Numbered from the stretch's first letter, positions 26,601 to 35,324 are shown. The stretch: 64,000 bases of DNA from an uncultured Prevotella sp. (GCA_905234265.1 CAJOHJ010000008.1:52941-116940), one strand, 5' to 3'. Notes: generated by a model not told the origin, from the sequence alone. Numbers and translations: made by a program.

Positions 26601-27434
26601 GTCGCCAACGATGCCGTTGACGCTGCGGTCGACTGCTGTTCCGGTGAGTCCCAGGGCGTTGCCGATGGTTGTGTTCCAGGCGTTGGTGTTCTTGTTGTAT
26701 ATCATCAGCGTGCCTTGTCCGTAGAGCCAGATGTTGTCCATCTGGTCGGCGAACACTTTAAGCGTGGGCGTGTTTCTCAGGTGTTCGCGTGCGATGAAGT
26801 CTGTCTGCCAGACGGTGTGCTGCTGGTGCATGATGTCGCAGCACACGAGGCGTCCGTCTTCGTAGACGATGACTGCGCCGTCGCGGCACTCGTTGATGGA
26901 GCATACCTTGCCTTCAGGCACTCCGTGTGCGTCGTTGGTATATCCGAACTCGTAGCTTGTCTGCTGCTGCATGTTGTATGCCACGATGCCTTTGTTTGGG
27001 ATGGATGCCCACACGTTTTTGTAGTGGTCTACGTATAGCACGTTAGGCTGTCCGTCGATGCCCATGCGTGCGTAGACGGGCTTCATGTCTCGTTCGAAGT
27101 TTTCAGTCTGCGGATGGTATACGCAGTATCCTGCCGACGTCTCTATCCAGAGTGTGCCTTCCAGTGTTTCCTGTATGCTTTTGATGTAGCTGTCGGGCAG
27201 CGACGAGCCGTCCTGCGAGTTGCTCTGGAAGTTTTTCAGCACGTATCCGTCGTAGCGGTAGAGTCCTGCCGGTGTGCCGAGCCACACGAATCCTCGCGAG
27301 TCTTTCAGCACGCAGTTTATCTGGCTGCTCGTCAGTCCGTCGCGTGCGTCGAGCGTTTTAAACATATATATGCCTGCGGCAGCTATGGGCAGCAGTAGCA
27401 TAAGTGCCAAGAGAGTCTTTTTCAGCAAGTTCAT
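23658..27434 (-). CDS. HTCS-like membrane regulator lacking phosphorelay residues
   Basis: 1258 residues. Order: N-terminal membrane segment (about 5-24); periplasmic Reg_prop beta-propeller (about 30-660; repeats such as DSRGFVWLGTPAGLYRYDG, DRHGNIWIGTDRSGLI); Y_Y_Y domain (about 680-770); transmembrane helix (WLSTWMLTVYVIIAIVVLV, about 785-805); dimerisation-like helix where SHELR of HisKA is SDELRQPM (Asp835 instead of His); no HATPase domain; a receiver-like domain (about 945-1065) with Lys983 in place of the phospho-accepting Asp; AraC-type HTH (about 1155-1258, ELAANVGFMTAENFISVFRE). HTCS proteins normally sense glycan fragments and control utilisation loci; this one probably signals without phosphate transfer. 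No adjacent polysaccharide-utilisation locus. Confidence 0.85.
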   Translation of the reverse strand: MNLLKKTLLALMLLLPIAAAGIYMFKTLDARDGLTSSQINCVLKDSRGFVWLGTPAGLYRYDGYVLKNFQSNSQDGSSLPDSYIKSIQETLEGTLWIETSAGYCVYHPQTENFERDMKPVYARMGIDGQPNVLYVDHYKNVWASIPNKGIVAYNMQQQTSYEFGYTNDAHGVPEGKVCSINECRDGAVIVYEDGRLVCCDIMHQQHTVWQTDFIAREHLRNTPTLKVFADQMDNIWLYGQGTLMIYNKNTNAWNTTIGNALGLTGTAVDRSVNGIVGDRHGNIWIGTDRSGLIRTNVNNHEMEFVQPRNANDGQAFLQETIGIQSLYIDDTDLLWVGTEKSGLAYCGDNIYKFQAKMNGDITAMTQDASGRIWFGTSDKGVLDFDGLLASHKVTAMTTTPDGSIWVGSKQNGLTRIKDGTSRIYSAVRDTMKTLIDDHINALCADKQGNLWIATNNGLQVYSTKMNTFSSYTRENGMLNTNNITSLYYGKNNNMLVGTAEGVVILNLSTREKTILTGNTTNISTFTNNYVTQIYEDSRGLLWVGTREGLNVLNMVNDELSKITEHEGLCNNSVCGIVEDKNSNVWVTTSNGVCRIVVQRNHEDGTFNYGLYNYNISDGLQSNEFNNGAVLRLKDGEVLFGGLFGYNWIRKASKDEQETLPRVMLTQLFIGEKEIITGHAYDGNVILTSALNESSRIELKNSQNTFTIKFAAGNYNQGERLQFKYWMEGLDNDWRNGDALLHGVTFTNLRSKEYTLHVKAASASGGVSNQERTLVIVIDRPWWLSTWMLTVYVIIAIVVLVIWRWGFKKIRDIWSRKKTVIEELKRQREEIKITSDELRQPMARMTTIIGNMAEKEESLEGREQLNSLHFQLLQVITRITEMQSTLENPEQKAESTAKDRMELNDRGEVAATAIAKRDLSSDIKPLQLGVQGKKFAVVLIDNNREFLNFMLAHLRETYNFHVYDNIKEALPDIEMLDADLVICKQDMGKASITGSELCTQFKNDVRRSKTKFVLLTDGVLSQQDMADQNITLAADDYLAKPFNMQEAVMRFNKLMGLGPIEMNQNVIEGSETRMLEGHNASMTTATMNYENIQGVKPQEETAAAETASDSPAPSQPAEETANTPATNNETSLVRQLYGDNTIGDYSMNNIMDQQLMRNVEQYVLQNMSRGQISLEEMARAMGMGRVPFFHKIRNITTKTPAEIVRELRLKHACTLLVSTNINMSELAANVGFMTAENFISVFREKFGMTPLEYRLKNKR

Positions 27435-27494
27435 ATATTATATATATGTGTAGTGTTCTGTTGTTATATGTTTTGTCTTTGTTTCCTTTTTATG

Positions 27495-28442
27495 TCACAG
27501 CACGCAGGCGTAGCGGTCTACCACTCCCAGCAGCTTTCCGCCGCTGTCGGCCACGAGCACGCTGTGTATCTTGTGGCGGTTCATCAGTCTCTGCACGTCG
27601 GCAATCTTGGTCGCCGGTGCCACGGTCTTCGGCTGTCGTGTCATGATGTCTGCGACGGTGCGGTTGAAGAATTCCGCCTGCCATTTCTCCATGGCGCGTC
27701 GTATGTCGCCGTCGGTTATCAGTCCGGCTATCTTGCCGTCCTCGACGGCTATTCCCAGGCCGAGCTTACCCTTGCTGACGTTGATGATGGCCTCGCCGAG
27801 GTGCATGTCGCCTGTGAGCAGCGGCAGGTTGTCGGTAATCATCACGTCCTGAGCCGTTGTCAGCAGGCGCTTGCCCAGCGAGCCGCCGGGATGGAACTGT
27901 GCGAAGTCTTGCGGCTGGAAGTGCCGCTGTTCCATGAGTGCCACAGCCAGTGCATCGCCCATGACGAGCGTTGCCGTCGTCGAGCTGGTAGGTGCCAGGT
28001 TCAGCGGACATGCTTCGCGGCTGACGCTGATGTTCAGGTGGCACGACGAGTATTTTGCCAGCAGCGACTGTGGGTTGCCGCTCATGGCTATGATGGGTAT
28101 GCCGAAGTGCTGCACCATCGGTATGAAGCGCAGCAGCTCGTCGGTCTGGCCGGAGTTGGAGATGGCTATCACCACGTCGCCCTTTGCCATTACTCCGAGG
28201 TCGCCGTGGAAGACGTCCAGCGGATTGATGAAGAACGACGGCGTGCCTGTGGATGCCAGTGTGGCAGCAATCTTCTGTCCGATGTGTCCGCTCTTGCCGA
28301 CGCCGGTGACGATGACCTTTCCCGTGCATTGCATTATCATGTCGACGGCACGCTCGAAGTTGTCGTCGAGTTTCGGAATCAGGTCAAGCACTGCCTGAGC
28401 CTCGTCCCTAATGCATTGTATGGCGTAGTCCTTTGCTGTCAT
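27495..28442 (-). CDS. kdsD: Arabinose-5-phosphate isomerase (KpsF/GutQ family)
   Basis: 315 residues from the ATG at 28442. N-terminal SIS domain (about 30-175) with VTGVGKSGHIGQKIAATLAS and ISNSGQTDE, then two CBS domains (about 205-265 and 270-315: DVMITDNLPLL, DIMTRQPKTVA). The enzyme converts ribulose 5-phosphate to arabinose 5-phosphate, the precursor of KDO in lipopolysaccharide. KdsA, the enzyme using its product, is encoded 3 nt upstream of it on the same strand, which supports KdsD rather than a GutQ-type role. Confidence 0.93.
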   Translation of the reverse strand: MTAKDYAIQCIRDEAQAVLDLIPKLDDNFERAVDMIMQCTGKVIVTGVGKSGHIGQKIAATLASTGTPSFFINPLDVFHGDLGVMAKGDVVIAISNSGQTDELLRFIPMVQHFGIPIIAMSGNPQSLLAKYSSCHLNISVSREACPLNLAPTSSTTATLVMGDALAVALMEQRHFQPQDFAQFHPGGSLGKRLLTTAQDVMITDNLPLLTGDMHLGEAIINVSKGKLGLGIAVEDGKIAGLITDGDIRRAMEKWQAEFFNRTVADIMTRQPKTVAPATKIADVQRLMNRHKIHSVLVADSGGKLLGVVDRYACVL

Positions 28443-28445
28443 CAC

Positions 28446-29228
28446 TTAATTCGTAAAATTCGTAAAATCCGTAGGCGACAGAATTTTCTCCACGAGCGGC
28501 TCCAGGCGGTCCAGCTCCAGCATGTTGGCGGCATCGCTGAGGCCTTCGTCGGGGGTGGGGTGTACTTCGAAGAACCAGCCAGTGGCTCCGAAGGCCTTGG
28601 CGGCCATGGCCATCATCGGCACGAAGCGGCGGTCGCCGCCCGTCTTGCCGTCGCTGCCGCCGGGGCGCTGCACGCTGTGGGTGCAGTCCATGATTACCGT
28701 CGGCACCAGCTCCCGCATGTCGGTGACGTTGCGGAAGTCTACCACCAGATTGTTGTATCCCATCATGTTGCCGCGCTCGGTGAGCCACACTTCGGCGGCT
28801 CCGCTCTGGCGTGCCTTTTCCACTGGGTACTTCATGTCGCTGGCGGAGAGGAACTGCGCCTTCTTGATGTTCACCACGCGTCCGGTGCGTGCGGCAGCCA
28901 CCAGCAGGTCTGTCTGGCGGCACAGGAATGCCGGAATCTGCAGCACGTCGGCAACTTCTGCCGCCGGCGCTGCCTGCCAGGCCTCGTGTATGTCGGTGAG
29001 TATGCGCAGCCCGTACTTCGTCTTCACGTCGGCCAGCATTTGCAGCCCACGGTCGATGCCCGGACCGCGGAAAGAGCTGAGCGACGTCCGGTTGGCTTTG
29101 TCGAACGACGCCTTGAAGATGATGTCAGTGCCTAACCGCCGGTTGATGTCAACCAGCCGCTGGGCCACGGTGTCTAACAATTCTGCCGACTCTATCACGC
29201 AGGGTCCGGCAATCAGTGTCTGCTGCAT
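28446..29228 (-). CDS. kdsA: 3-deoxy-8-phosphooctulonate synthase
   Basis: 260 residues; typical KdsA motifs IAGPCVIES at the N-terminus, KASFDKANRTS, FRGPGIDRGL, LTDIHE, PAFLCRQTDLL, NIKKAQFLSA, and CTHSVQRPGG. It condenses arabinose 5-phosphate with phosphoenolpyruvate to KDO-8-phosphate in the cytoplasm. Coupled with kdsD downstream. A TATCTTTG element (29269-29276, minus strand) 41 nt upstream is the likely promoter of both. Confidence 0.96.
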   Translation of the reverse strand: MQQTLIAGPCVIESAELLDTVAQRLVDINRRLGTDIIFKASFDKANRTSLSSFRGPGIDRGLQMLADVKTKYGLRILTDIHEAWQAAPAAEVADVLQIPAFLCRQTDLLVAAARTGRVVNIKKAQFLSASDMKYPVEKARQSGAAEVWLTERGNMMGYNNLVVDFRNVTDMRELVPTVIMDCTHSVQRPGGSDGKTGGDRRFVPMMAMAAKAFGATGWFFEVHPTPDEGLSDAANMLELDRLEPLVEKILSPTDFTNFTN

Positions 29229-29268
29229 ATTTCATGGAAGCGGCGCGCTTGCAGCCTGCTTCAATCAG

Positions 29269-29276
29269 CAAAGATA
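29269..29276 (-). promoter_or_regulatory. TATCTTTG promoter element for kdsA-kdsD
   Basis: Minus-strand TAnnTTTG match upstream of kdsA; no clear TTTG partner upstream. Confidence 0.55.
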
Positions 29277-29373
29277 ATGATTATTTTTCTACTTGCTGCA
29301 CTTTTCATACATTATTTAACGCAAAATAATAAAAACGGCAGTGCTTTGTGGCGATTTCCGGCCATGCTGCAAA

Positions 29374-29475
29374 ATTATCTGTGTGAGATAATTTCGTAAG
29401 TCATTGAGATAATTTCGTAACATGCAGAGATAATTTCGTAACATGCAGAGATAATTTCGTAACTCGCAGAGTTAC
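29374..29475. repeat. Tandem 21-nt modules (clearest example of the family)
   Basis: Four consecutive units share GAGATAATTTCGTAA and end in GTCATT, CATGCA, CATGCA and CTCGCA, followed by GAGTTAC. The cluster lies in the divergent space between kdsA and the beta-helix gene, whose ATG is 28 nt further on. Confidence 0.8.
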
Positions 29476-29503
29476 AAAAACGGGGTGTGGGCGTCATTTA
29501 ATT

Positions 29504-31279
29504 ATGAAGTATGTTTTTTCCATCATCCTGTCTGTCTTCTGTCTGGGCGCTGCGGCTGCCGACTTGTTCATAACTCCCGACTCGTCGCTTGCCGATGCCG
29601 TGCGCCGCGCCCGCGAGATGCGCCGCAAGGGAGAGGCTGCTGCCGTAACCATCCACCTGGCGGCAGGCACCTATAGTCTCTACGAGCCGCTGCGCCTGCG
29701 GCCCGAAGACAGCGGACTGCGCATTGTCGGCGAGAGTGGGGCAGTGGTCAGCGGCGGCATGCCCGTCGGCGGATGGAGGAAGGAAGGCAGGTTGCTGGTG
29801 GCCGATGTGCCAGACTTCAATGGCCGGCCCGTTGACTTCCGCCAGCTGTGGGTCGGCGGCCGCAAGGCTGTCCGCGCGCGCAGCGTGGCCGACTTCGAGC
29901 AGATGCCGCGCATCCGTGGCAACGACAAGCGGCAGCGCGTGCTGTGGGTGCCAAGGAGTGCCGTCGAGAAGGTGCTTAAGGCCCCATATGCAGAGATGGT
30001 ACTTCATCAGATGTGGTGCGTCAGCATGCTGCGCATAAAGTCGATAGCCGTCAGCGGCGACTCGGCAGCCGTGACGTTCCATAATCCCGAGGCTGCCATA
30101 CAGTTTTCCCACCCGTGGCCGTCGCCGATGACGCCAGACACAGGCCATCCGTCGCCATTCTACATCACTAACGCCAAGGAACTCATCGACCAGCCCGGAG
30201 AGTGGTATCACGACATCCGCCAGCACAAGCTCTACTATATGCCGCGCGACGGCGAGACTGAGCAGCTGACAAAAGCCTCTAAGTCAAAGGCTCCAGGACA
30301 GCAGCCGCAGACAGTAGTCCCCGTGCTGGAGACCCTCGTGGAGCTTGTAGGCACTGCCGAGCATCCGGTGCGCAACATAAGCATCGAAGGCGTCACCTTC
30401 AGCCACTCGACGTGGATGCGCCCGTCGCTGCAGGGCCATGTGCCGCTGCAGGCCGGCATGTTCCTCACCGAGGCATACAAGCTGCGCCCGCAGATTGACC
30501 GCCCCAACAACCATAAGCTTGACAATCAGGGATGGCTCGGCCGTGCAGCGGCAGCCGTCACCGTGAGATATGCAGAAAACATAGCCTTCAGCGGCTGCAA
30601 CTTCGAACATCTCGGAGGCAGCGGACTCGACTATGTCAGCAACTGCCGCGGCGGCGACGTCAGCGGATGCACATTTGCCGACATAGCCATGAACGGCTTC
30701 GTCTGCGGCTCATTCTCGCCGGAAGGACTGGAGACGCACCGCCCTTACCAGCCCACCGACTTCCGTGAGGTGTGCAGCGGGCAGACCGTCGACGACTGTC
30801 TCTTCCACGACGTCACCAACGAAGACTGGGGCTGCGTGGCCATTGCCGCAGGCTACGTCAGCGGCATCACCATCAGCCACAACACCATCCACGACGTGTC
30901 ATACACGGGAATCTCCTTAGGGTGGGGATGGAACCGCGACCTCGTCTGCATGCGCGACAACCGCGTCACGGCAAACCTCATCTACGACTACGCCAAGCAC
31001 ATGTACGACTGTGCCGGCATCTACACACTCGGCAACCAGCCGGGAACTATTGTCGACGAGAACGTGGTGCGCGACATCGCCAAGCCGTCATACGTACACG
31101 ATCCGAACCACTGGTTCTACCTCTACACCGACGAAGGCTCGTCGAACATCACCATCCGCGACAACTGGACGCCGGAGGAAAAATTCCTGCAGAATGCCAA
31201 CGGCCCCGGCAACCAGTGGCAGAACAACGGGCCGCAGGTCGGCGATGCCGTCAGGCAGAAAGCAGGCCGTCGAAAGTGA
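29504..31279 (+). CDS. Exported right-handed beta-helix protein, possible glycan-active enzyme
   Basis: 591 residues with signal peptide MKYVFSIILSVFCLGAAAAD. The start DLFITPDSSLADAVRRAREM then IHLAAGTYSLYEPLRL is the usual opening of pectate-lyase-like helices in which a glycan lyase or hydrolase domain follows. Helix rungs run from about residue 275 to 560 (ISIEGVTFSHSTW, IAFSGCNFEHLGGSGLDYVS, ISHNTIHDVSYTGISL, VTANLIYDYAKHMYDCAGIY). Architecture resembles GH141-type and other uncharacterised beta-helix CAZymes, but I cannot identify catalytic acids with confidence. Stands alone. Confidence 0.75.
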   Translation: MKYVFSIILSVFCLGAAAADLFITPDSSLADAVRRAREMRRKGEAAAVTIHLAAGTYSLYEPLRLRPEDSGLRIVGESGAVVSGGMPVGGWRKEGRLLVADVPDFNGRPVDFRQLWVGGRKAVRARSVADFEQMPRIRGNDKRQRVLWVPRSAVEKVLKAPYAEMVLHQMWCVSMLRIKSIAVSGDSAAVTFHNPEAAIQFSHPWPSPMTPDTGHPSPFYITNAKELIDQPGEWYHDIRQHKLYYMPRDGETEQLTKASKSKAPGQQPQTVVPVLETLVELVGTAEHPVRNISIEGVTFSHSTWMRPSLQGHVPLQAGMFLTEAYKLRPQIDRPNNHKLDNQGWLGRAAAAVTVRYAENIAFSGCNFEHLGGSGLDYVSNCRGGDVSGCTFADIAMNGFVCGSFSPEGLETHRPYQPTDFREVCSGQTVDDCLFHDVTNEDWGCVAIAAGYVSGITISHNTIHDVSYTGISLGWGWNRDLVCMRDNRVTANLIYDYAKHMYDCAGIYTLGNQPGTIVDENVVRDIAKPSYVHDPNHWFYLYTDEGSSNITIRDNWTPEEKFLQNANGPGNQWQNNGPQVGDAVRQKAGRRK

Positions 31280-31384
31280 AAGAATGTAGCTCTGGGTGCG
31301 TCGGGTGAGGGCAGATTTCCGGTTAACCTTTAGGAAATAGAAAGAAAAAAACCGTTTTTCCTTTCGCCAATGTCTTTTTTTTCG

Positions 31385-31392
31385 TACTTTTG
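31385..31392 (+). promoter_or_regulatory. TACTTTTG promoter element for aspS
   Basis: TAnnTTTG match 31 nt upstream of the aspS ATG. The rest of 31280-31422 shows nothing else. Confidence 0.65.
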
Positions 31393-31422
31393 CCGATTGG
31401 AAAAACGTAAACCAATATTATA

Positions 31423-33189
31423 ATGTATAGGACAAAGACATGTGGTGAGCTGAGACTCACCGATGCCGGCAGCGAAGTGACGCTTGCCGGATGGGTACAG
31501 AAGACAAGAAAGATGGGCGGCATGACTTTCGTGGACTTGCGCGACCGCTACGGACTCACGCAGCTGGTGTTCGACGAGTCCGACGACGCTGCACTCTGTG
31601 CAGAAGCCAACCGCCTGGGCCGCGAGTGGTGCATACAGGCCACTGGCAAGGTGCGCGAACGCGAGGCAAAGAATTCCAAGATGGCTACCGGCGACATCGA
31701 AGTGACGGTGACACGTCTTAACGTGCTTAGCGAAAGCCAGACACCGCCGTTCACCATCGAGGACCAGACCGACGGCGGCGACGAGATAAGAATGAAATAC
31801 CGCTATCTCGACCTGCGCCGCCAGTGCGTGCGCAAAAATCTTGAGCTGCGCCACAGGATGACCATACTCATACGCAACTTCCTCGACTCGCAAAACTTTA
31901 TAGAGGTGGAGACGCCTATCCTCATCGGCTCTACGCCGGAAGGCGCACGCGACTTCGTGGTGCCGAGCCGCATGAATCCGGGACAGTTCTACGCTCTGCC
32001 CCAGTCGCCGCAGACTCTGAAGCAGCTCTTGATGGTCAGCGGCTTCGACCGTTACTTCCAGATTGCAAAATGTTTCCGTGACGAAGACCTGCGTGCCGAC
32101 CGCCAGCCGGAATTCACGCAGATAGACTGCGAAATGTCGTTTGCCGACCAAGAGGACGTGCTGCAGATTTTCGAGGAGCTGGCACGCCACCTCTTCCGTG
32201 AGGTTCGCGGCGTAGAGCTGCCGCCACTGGAGCGCATGACATGGCATGAGGCCATGCGCCGCTTCGGAAGCGACAAGCCCGACCTGCGCTTCGGCATGGA
32301 ATTCGTGGAACTCATGGACCAGCTGAAAGGCACAGGCACATTCCCTGTGTTCAACGAGGCAGAATACATCGGAGGCATCGTAGTGCCTGGCTGTGCCGAA
32401 TACACCCGCAAGCAGCTCGACCAGCTGACGGACTTCGTGAAGCGTCCGCAGGTAGGAGCCAAGGGACTGGTATACGTGAAGTTCAACGCCGACGGAACGG
32501 TGAAAAGCTCTATCGACAAGTTCTACGCCCCGGAAGTGTGGCAGAATGTCAAGGCTGCCACCGGCGCCAGCGACGGCGACTTGCTGCTCATCCTCAGCGG
32601 CGACAAGCCCAACAAGACGCGCACACAGCTCTGCACATTGCGACTGGAAATGGGCGACCGCCTGGGACTCCGCGACAAAAACCAGTTCAAGTGCCTCTGG
32701 ATTGTTGACTTCCCTCTGTTCGAATGGAGCGATGAAGAGCAGCGTCTGATGGCTACGCACCATCCTTTCACACTGCCCAATCCGGACGACATTCCCCTGT
32801 TGGACACTGCACCGGAGAAAGTGCGCGCCGTGGCCTACGACTTCGTGTGCAACGGCATTGAGGTCGGCGGTGGCTCGCTGCGTATACACGACGGCAAGCT
32901 GCAGGAGAAAATGTTCCAGATTCTCGGATTTACTCCTGAGAGAGCAATGGCTCAGTTCGGCTTCCTCATCAATGCCTTCAAGTATGGCGCACCTCCTCAT
33001 GCAGGTCTCGCCTTCGGCCTCGACCGTTTCGTAAGCATCATGGCCGGACTTGACAGCATCCGCGACTGTATCGCATTCCCGAAAAACAATAGCGGGCGCG
33101 ACGTCATGCTTGACGCTCCTGGCTTCCTTGACCCTGCACAGCTCGACGAACTGCAGCTCTGCATCAAGCAGCCGGAAGCTGCCGAATAA
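31423..33189 (+). CDS. aspS: Aspartyl-tRNA synthetase
   Basis: 588 residues, the normal length for bacterial AspRS. N-terminal OB-fold anticodon-binding domain ([20 protein letters not shown]), class II motif 1 ([17 protein letters not shown]), motif 2 ([21 protein letters not shown]), the bacterial GAD insertion domain (about 300-410) and motif 3 ([18 protein letters not shown]). Essential enzyme charging tRNA-Asp. Monocistronic from the promoter at 31385. Confidence 0.97.
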   Translation: MYRTKTCGELRLTDAGSEVTLAGWVQKTRKMGGMTFVDLRDRYGLTQLVFDESDDAALCAEANRLGREWCIQATGKVREREAKNSKMATGDIEVTVTRLNVLSESQTPPFTIEDQTDGGDEIRMKYRYLDLRRQCVRKNLELRHRMTILIRNFLDSQNFIEVETPILIGSTPEGARDFVVPSRMNPGQFYALPQSPQTLKQLLMVSGFDRYFQIAKCFRDEDLRADRQPEFTQIDCEMSFADQEDVLQIFEELARHLFREVRGVELPPLERMTWHEAMRRFGSDKPDLRFGMEFVELMDQLKGTGTFPVFNEAEYIGGIVVPGCAEYTRKQLDQLTDFVKRPQVGAKGLVYVKFNADGTVKSSIDKFYAPEVWQNVKAATGASDGDLLLILSGDKPNKTRTQLCTLRLEMGDRLGLRDKNQFKCLWIVDFPLFEWSDEEQRLMATHHPFTLPNPDDIPLLDTAPEKVRAVAYDFVCNGIEVGGGSLRIHDGKLQEKMFQILGFTPERAMAQFGFLINAFKYGAPPHAGLAFGLDRFVSIMAGLDSIRDCIAFPKNNSGRDVMLDAPGFLDPAQLDELQLCIKQPEAAE

Positions 33190-33262
33190 CATAATACGCT
33201 GTCGGCATGGACTTTGACTTAAGTCAAGAATGTGTGTTGAATGGTAAAAAACTCTTACAAAA

Positions 33263-33296
33263 TTTGTTCTCGCATAGTGTAAAAAGCATAATTTTG
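33263..33296 (+). promoter_or_regulatory. Promoter of the small winged-helix gene
   Basis: TTTG (33263-33266) and TAATTTTG (33289-33296) with 22 nt between, slightly longer than usual, followed by a leader of about 50 nt. Confidence 0.55.
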
Positions 33297-33350
33297 CACG
33301 CGAAATCAAAGAAATCAACCATTTCGATAGCGTATTAATTTTTTAAAACT

Positions 33351-33650
33351 ATGGCAGAAAAGAAAACAACAACGAAGAAGGCTGCAGCAGCTGTTGCTGA
33401 GGAGCCGAAGAAAGCAACTGTAAAGAAGGCTCCAGCCGCTAAGAAGACCACTGTAGCTGTAAACGCTGAGAATGCAGGCTTCAAGGCTGGCGATGTCTAC
33501 CAGGCACTGGCCGCTGCAGAGAAGGCACTGACCGTTAAGGAAATTGCTAAGGCTGCAAAGATCAGCGAAGAGGAGACTCTGCTGGGTCTGGGCTGGCTCT
33601 TCAAGGAGGGCAAGCTGAACAGCGTGGACGAGAAGATTACACTTGCTTAA
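33351..33650 (+). CDS. Small winged-helix protein with lysine/alanine-rich N-terminus
   Basis: 99 residues. The first 36 are histone-H1-like (KKTTTKKAAAA, KKATVKKAPAAKK), likely to bind nucleic acid electrostatically. Residues about 42-99 (GFKAGDVYQALAAAEKALTV then KEIAKAAKISEEETLLGLGW) form a winged-helix domain of the DUF2582 type. Probably an abundant nucleoid or RNA-associated protein, judging by its own promoter and strong terminator; that is inference. Confidence 0.8.
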   Translation: MAEKKTTTKKAAAAVAEEPKKATVKKAPAAKKTTVAVNAENAGFKAGDVYQALAAAEKALTVKEIAKAAKISEEETLLGLGWLFKEGKLNSVDEKITLA

Positions 33651-33677
33651 TAAGCACAGAACGTAATAATGAACAAG

Positions 33678-33714
33678 AAAGGCTGGTAAGCTGAAATAGC
33701 TACCAGCCTTTTTT
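33678..33714 (+). terminator. Terminator after the winged-helix gene
   Basis: AAAGGCTGGTA (33678-33688) pairs with TACCAGCCTTT (33701-33711); followed by TTT. Perfect 11-bp stem. Confidence 0.9.
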
Positions 33715-33766
33715 CAATCCTGATACTTTTTATATTAGTCTTCACACATCTTTTTTATACCTTAAA

Positions 33767-34117
33767 ATGTACGACAGGCAGATATTGGAAATTCTTGCTG
33801 AAGCCGGCAACGGCGGCATTAGCGTACAGTCTGTGGCAAGGCATGTGTACAACCGTAACTGCACATTCTTTTCACAGCCTGACTATGCTGAATTGCATAG
33901 CTATGTGCAGCAATATCTGCTGAGGAATTCCGTGCGACAGGAGTCGCTCGTTGAGCGCACCGACCGCCGCGGATACTACCGGCTGAACACAGAGCGCTCT
34001 GCCGACGCGCGCCAGCTGATGCTGCAGTTTAAGGAAAGCCGTGAAGAGGACGACGATGCCGACGGCGAACAGCCGGCAGCAAACGGACAGGACCTTTCTC
34101 TCTGCCTGTTTGACTGA
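33767..34117 (+). CDS. Small hypothetical protein with winged-helix-like N-terminus
   Basis: 116 residues. Residues 1-75 (MYDRQILEILAEAGNGGISV ... VERTDRRGYYRLN) have the helix-helix-wing pattern of a winged-helix domain; the C-terminus (about 85-110) is very acidic (EEDDDADGE). I recognise no named family, but the pattern recurs in Bacteroidales next to small nucleoid-type proteins. Cytoplasmic. Start ATG 33767 follows an AT-rich stretch; no clear promoter box. Confidence 0.65.
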   Translation: MYDRQILEILAEAGNGGISVQSVARHVYNRNCTFFSQPDYAELHSYVQQYLLRNSVRQESLVERTDRRGYYRLNTERSADARQLMLQFKESREEDDDADGEQPAANGQDLSLCLFD

Positions 34118-34118
34118 A

Positions 34119-34153
34119 GATAATCTGGTAACTCGCAGAAATAATCTGGTAAG
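34119..34153. repeat. Short 21-nt module cluster between convergent genes
   Basis: Two units GATAATCTGGTAACTCGCAG / AATAATCTGGTAAGACG; a divergent variant of the family (TCTGGTAA instead of TTTCGTAA). Confidence 0.55.
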
Positions 34154-34157
34154 ACGT

Positions 34158-35270
34158 TCACACAGCTTTGTAGACCTTTAGCAGTTCTTCGGCAGTATGG
34201 CGCCACGAGAAGTGAGTGGCGCGTTCCAGGCCGACTTGCTGCTGGCGGCGGCGGAAATCGTCGTCGGTTTCCAGCCGGAGCATCATGCTGGCTATTTCGT
34301 CGCTGCTGGTGGGGTCGACGAGAATGGCCTCGCTGCCGCCGATTTCTGGCATCGACGACGTGTTGCTGGTAATCACCGGCGTGCCGCAGGCCATGGCTTC
34401 CAGAAGTGGAATGCCGAAGCTCTCGCGCAGCGATGTGTAGAGAAAGGCAAAGGCATTGCTGTAGATGTATGGCAGGTCGCTGTTGACGATGTAGCCGGGC
34501 ATGACAATCTTCTCGCGGATGTTCTCAATGCCGTTGCGTTCTATGATGCCGTTCAGATAGTCGGCGTCGAGGTCTGCCATCAGCAGGCGCCTCTTTATGG
34601 CAGACTGCTGCAGGTATTTCGAATATGCCACCAGCGTGCGCTCAGTGTTTTTCTTCGGGTCGGTGTTGCCGAGGAAGAAGAAATAGCCCTCCTCGTCAAT
34701 GTATTTGCCGACGACGCCGTGAGTGTCTTCCATCGGCCGGAACCAGTCGTTATAGCCGTTGTATATCATTGCCATGCGCTCCTCGGCGATGTTCAGCTTA
34801 CTGATGATGTTCTGCTTCTCGAAGTTTGACACGGTTATTATCTTGCGGCACTTCGGCAGTATGCGCGGCACCACAAGGCGGCGGTAGAGCCAGCCCATGT
34901 TTTGGTAGACGTTATGGTTGGTCTTGTCGCGAGGCTCCAGGAAGATGATGTCGTGCAGGGTAAGCACCAGCGGAATGTCGGTCCACAGCGGAGCGGTGTT
35001 GCTGGTGCAGTGCAGCAGCTCGACGCCGTATTTCCGGGCGGCACGCGGCAGCGCCCACTGCTCCCAGAGCGGATAGGAAGGGCAGCTGAGTTCTATGACA
35101 TGCACATTCCCACTGCTCTGCACGCAGCGGTCTTCGCCGGGCTTCACAAAGACGAAGTATTCGTCGTCGGTCTGCATTTTCTGTATTTCCCTGATTTCCT
35201 GCAGCACGACATAGTCCATGCCGTGTTTGTTCTTGCGGAATATGCGCTGGGCCTCTATACCTATTTTCAT
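34158..35270 (-). CDS. Glycosyltransferase family 1/4
   Basis: 370 residues of GT-B fold. Starts MKIGIEAQRIFRKNKHGMDY; donor-binding C-terminal half has FFLGNTDPKKNTERTLVAYS and the E-x7-E region (SLRESFGIPLLEAMACGTPV, residues about 275-294). Cytoplasmic or peripheral membrane enzyme transferring a sugar from a nucleotide donor. Followed on the same strand by an acetyltransferase, a second GT4 and a CapD-type dehydratase (in transcription order CapD first), which together suggest surface polysaccharide assembly. Confidence 0.88.
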   Translation of the reverse strand: MKIGIEAQRIFRKNKHGMDYVVLQEIREIQKMQTDDEYFVFVKPGEDRCVQSSGNVHVIELSCPSYPLWEQWALPRAARKYGVELLHCTSNTAPLWTDIPLVLTLHDIIFLEPRDKTNHNVYQNMGWLYRRLVVPRILPKCRKIITVSNFEKQNIISKLNIAEERMAMIYNGYNDWFRPMEDTHGVVGKYIDEEGYFFFLGNTDPKKNTERTLVAYSKYLQQSAIKRRLLMADLDADYLNGIIERNGIENIREKIVMPGYIVNSDLPYIYSNAFAFLYTSLRESFGIPLLEAMACGTPVITSNTSSMPEIGGSEAILVDPTSSDEIASMMLRLETDDDFRRRQQQVGLERATHFSWRHTAEELLKVYKAV

Positions 35271-35324
35271 GCTGTTGGGTAACTCTTAACTATTAACTAA
35301 AAACTATGCACTGTTGATTGTTTG

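Noticed and set aside
27453..29135. Plus-strand open frame of about 560 codons opposite the HTCS/kdsD/kdsA genes
   Set aside because: It spans three well-recognised minus-strand genes, has no promoter or recognisable motif and a composition (Val/His/Ala-rich) typical of antisense frames in GC-rich genes.
31330..33318. Minus-strand open frame of about 660 codons opposite aspS
   Set aside because: Complete overlap with a clear aspartyl-tRNA synthetase; no recognisable motifs.
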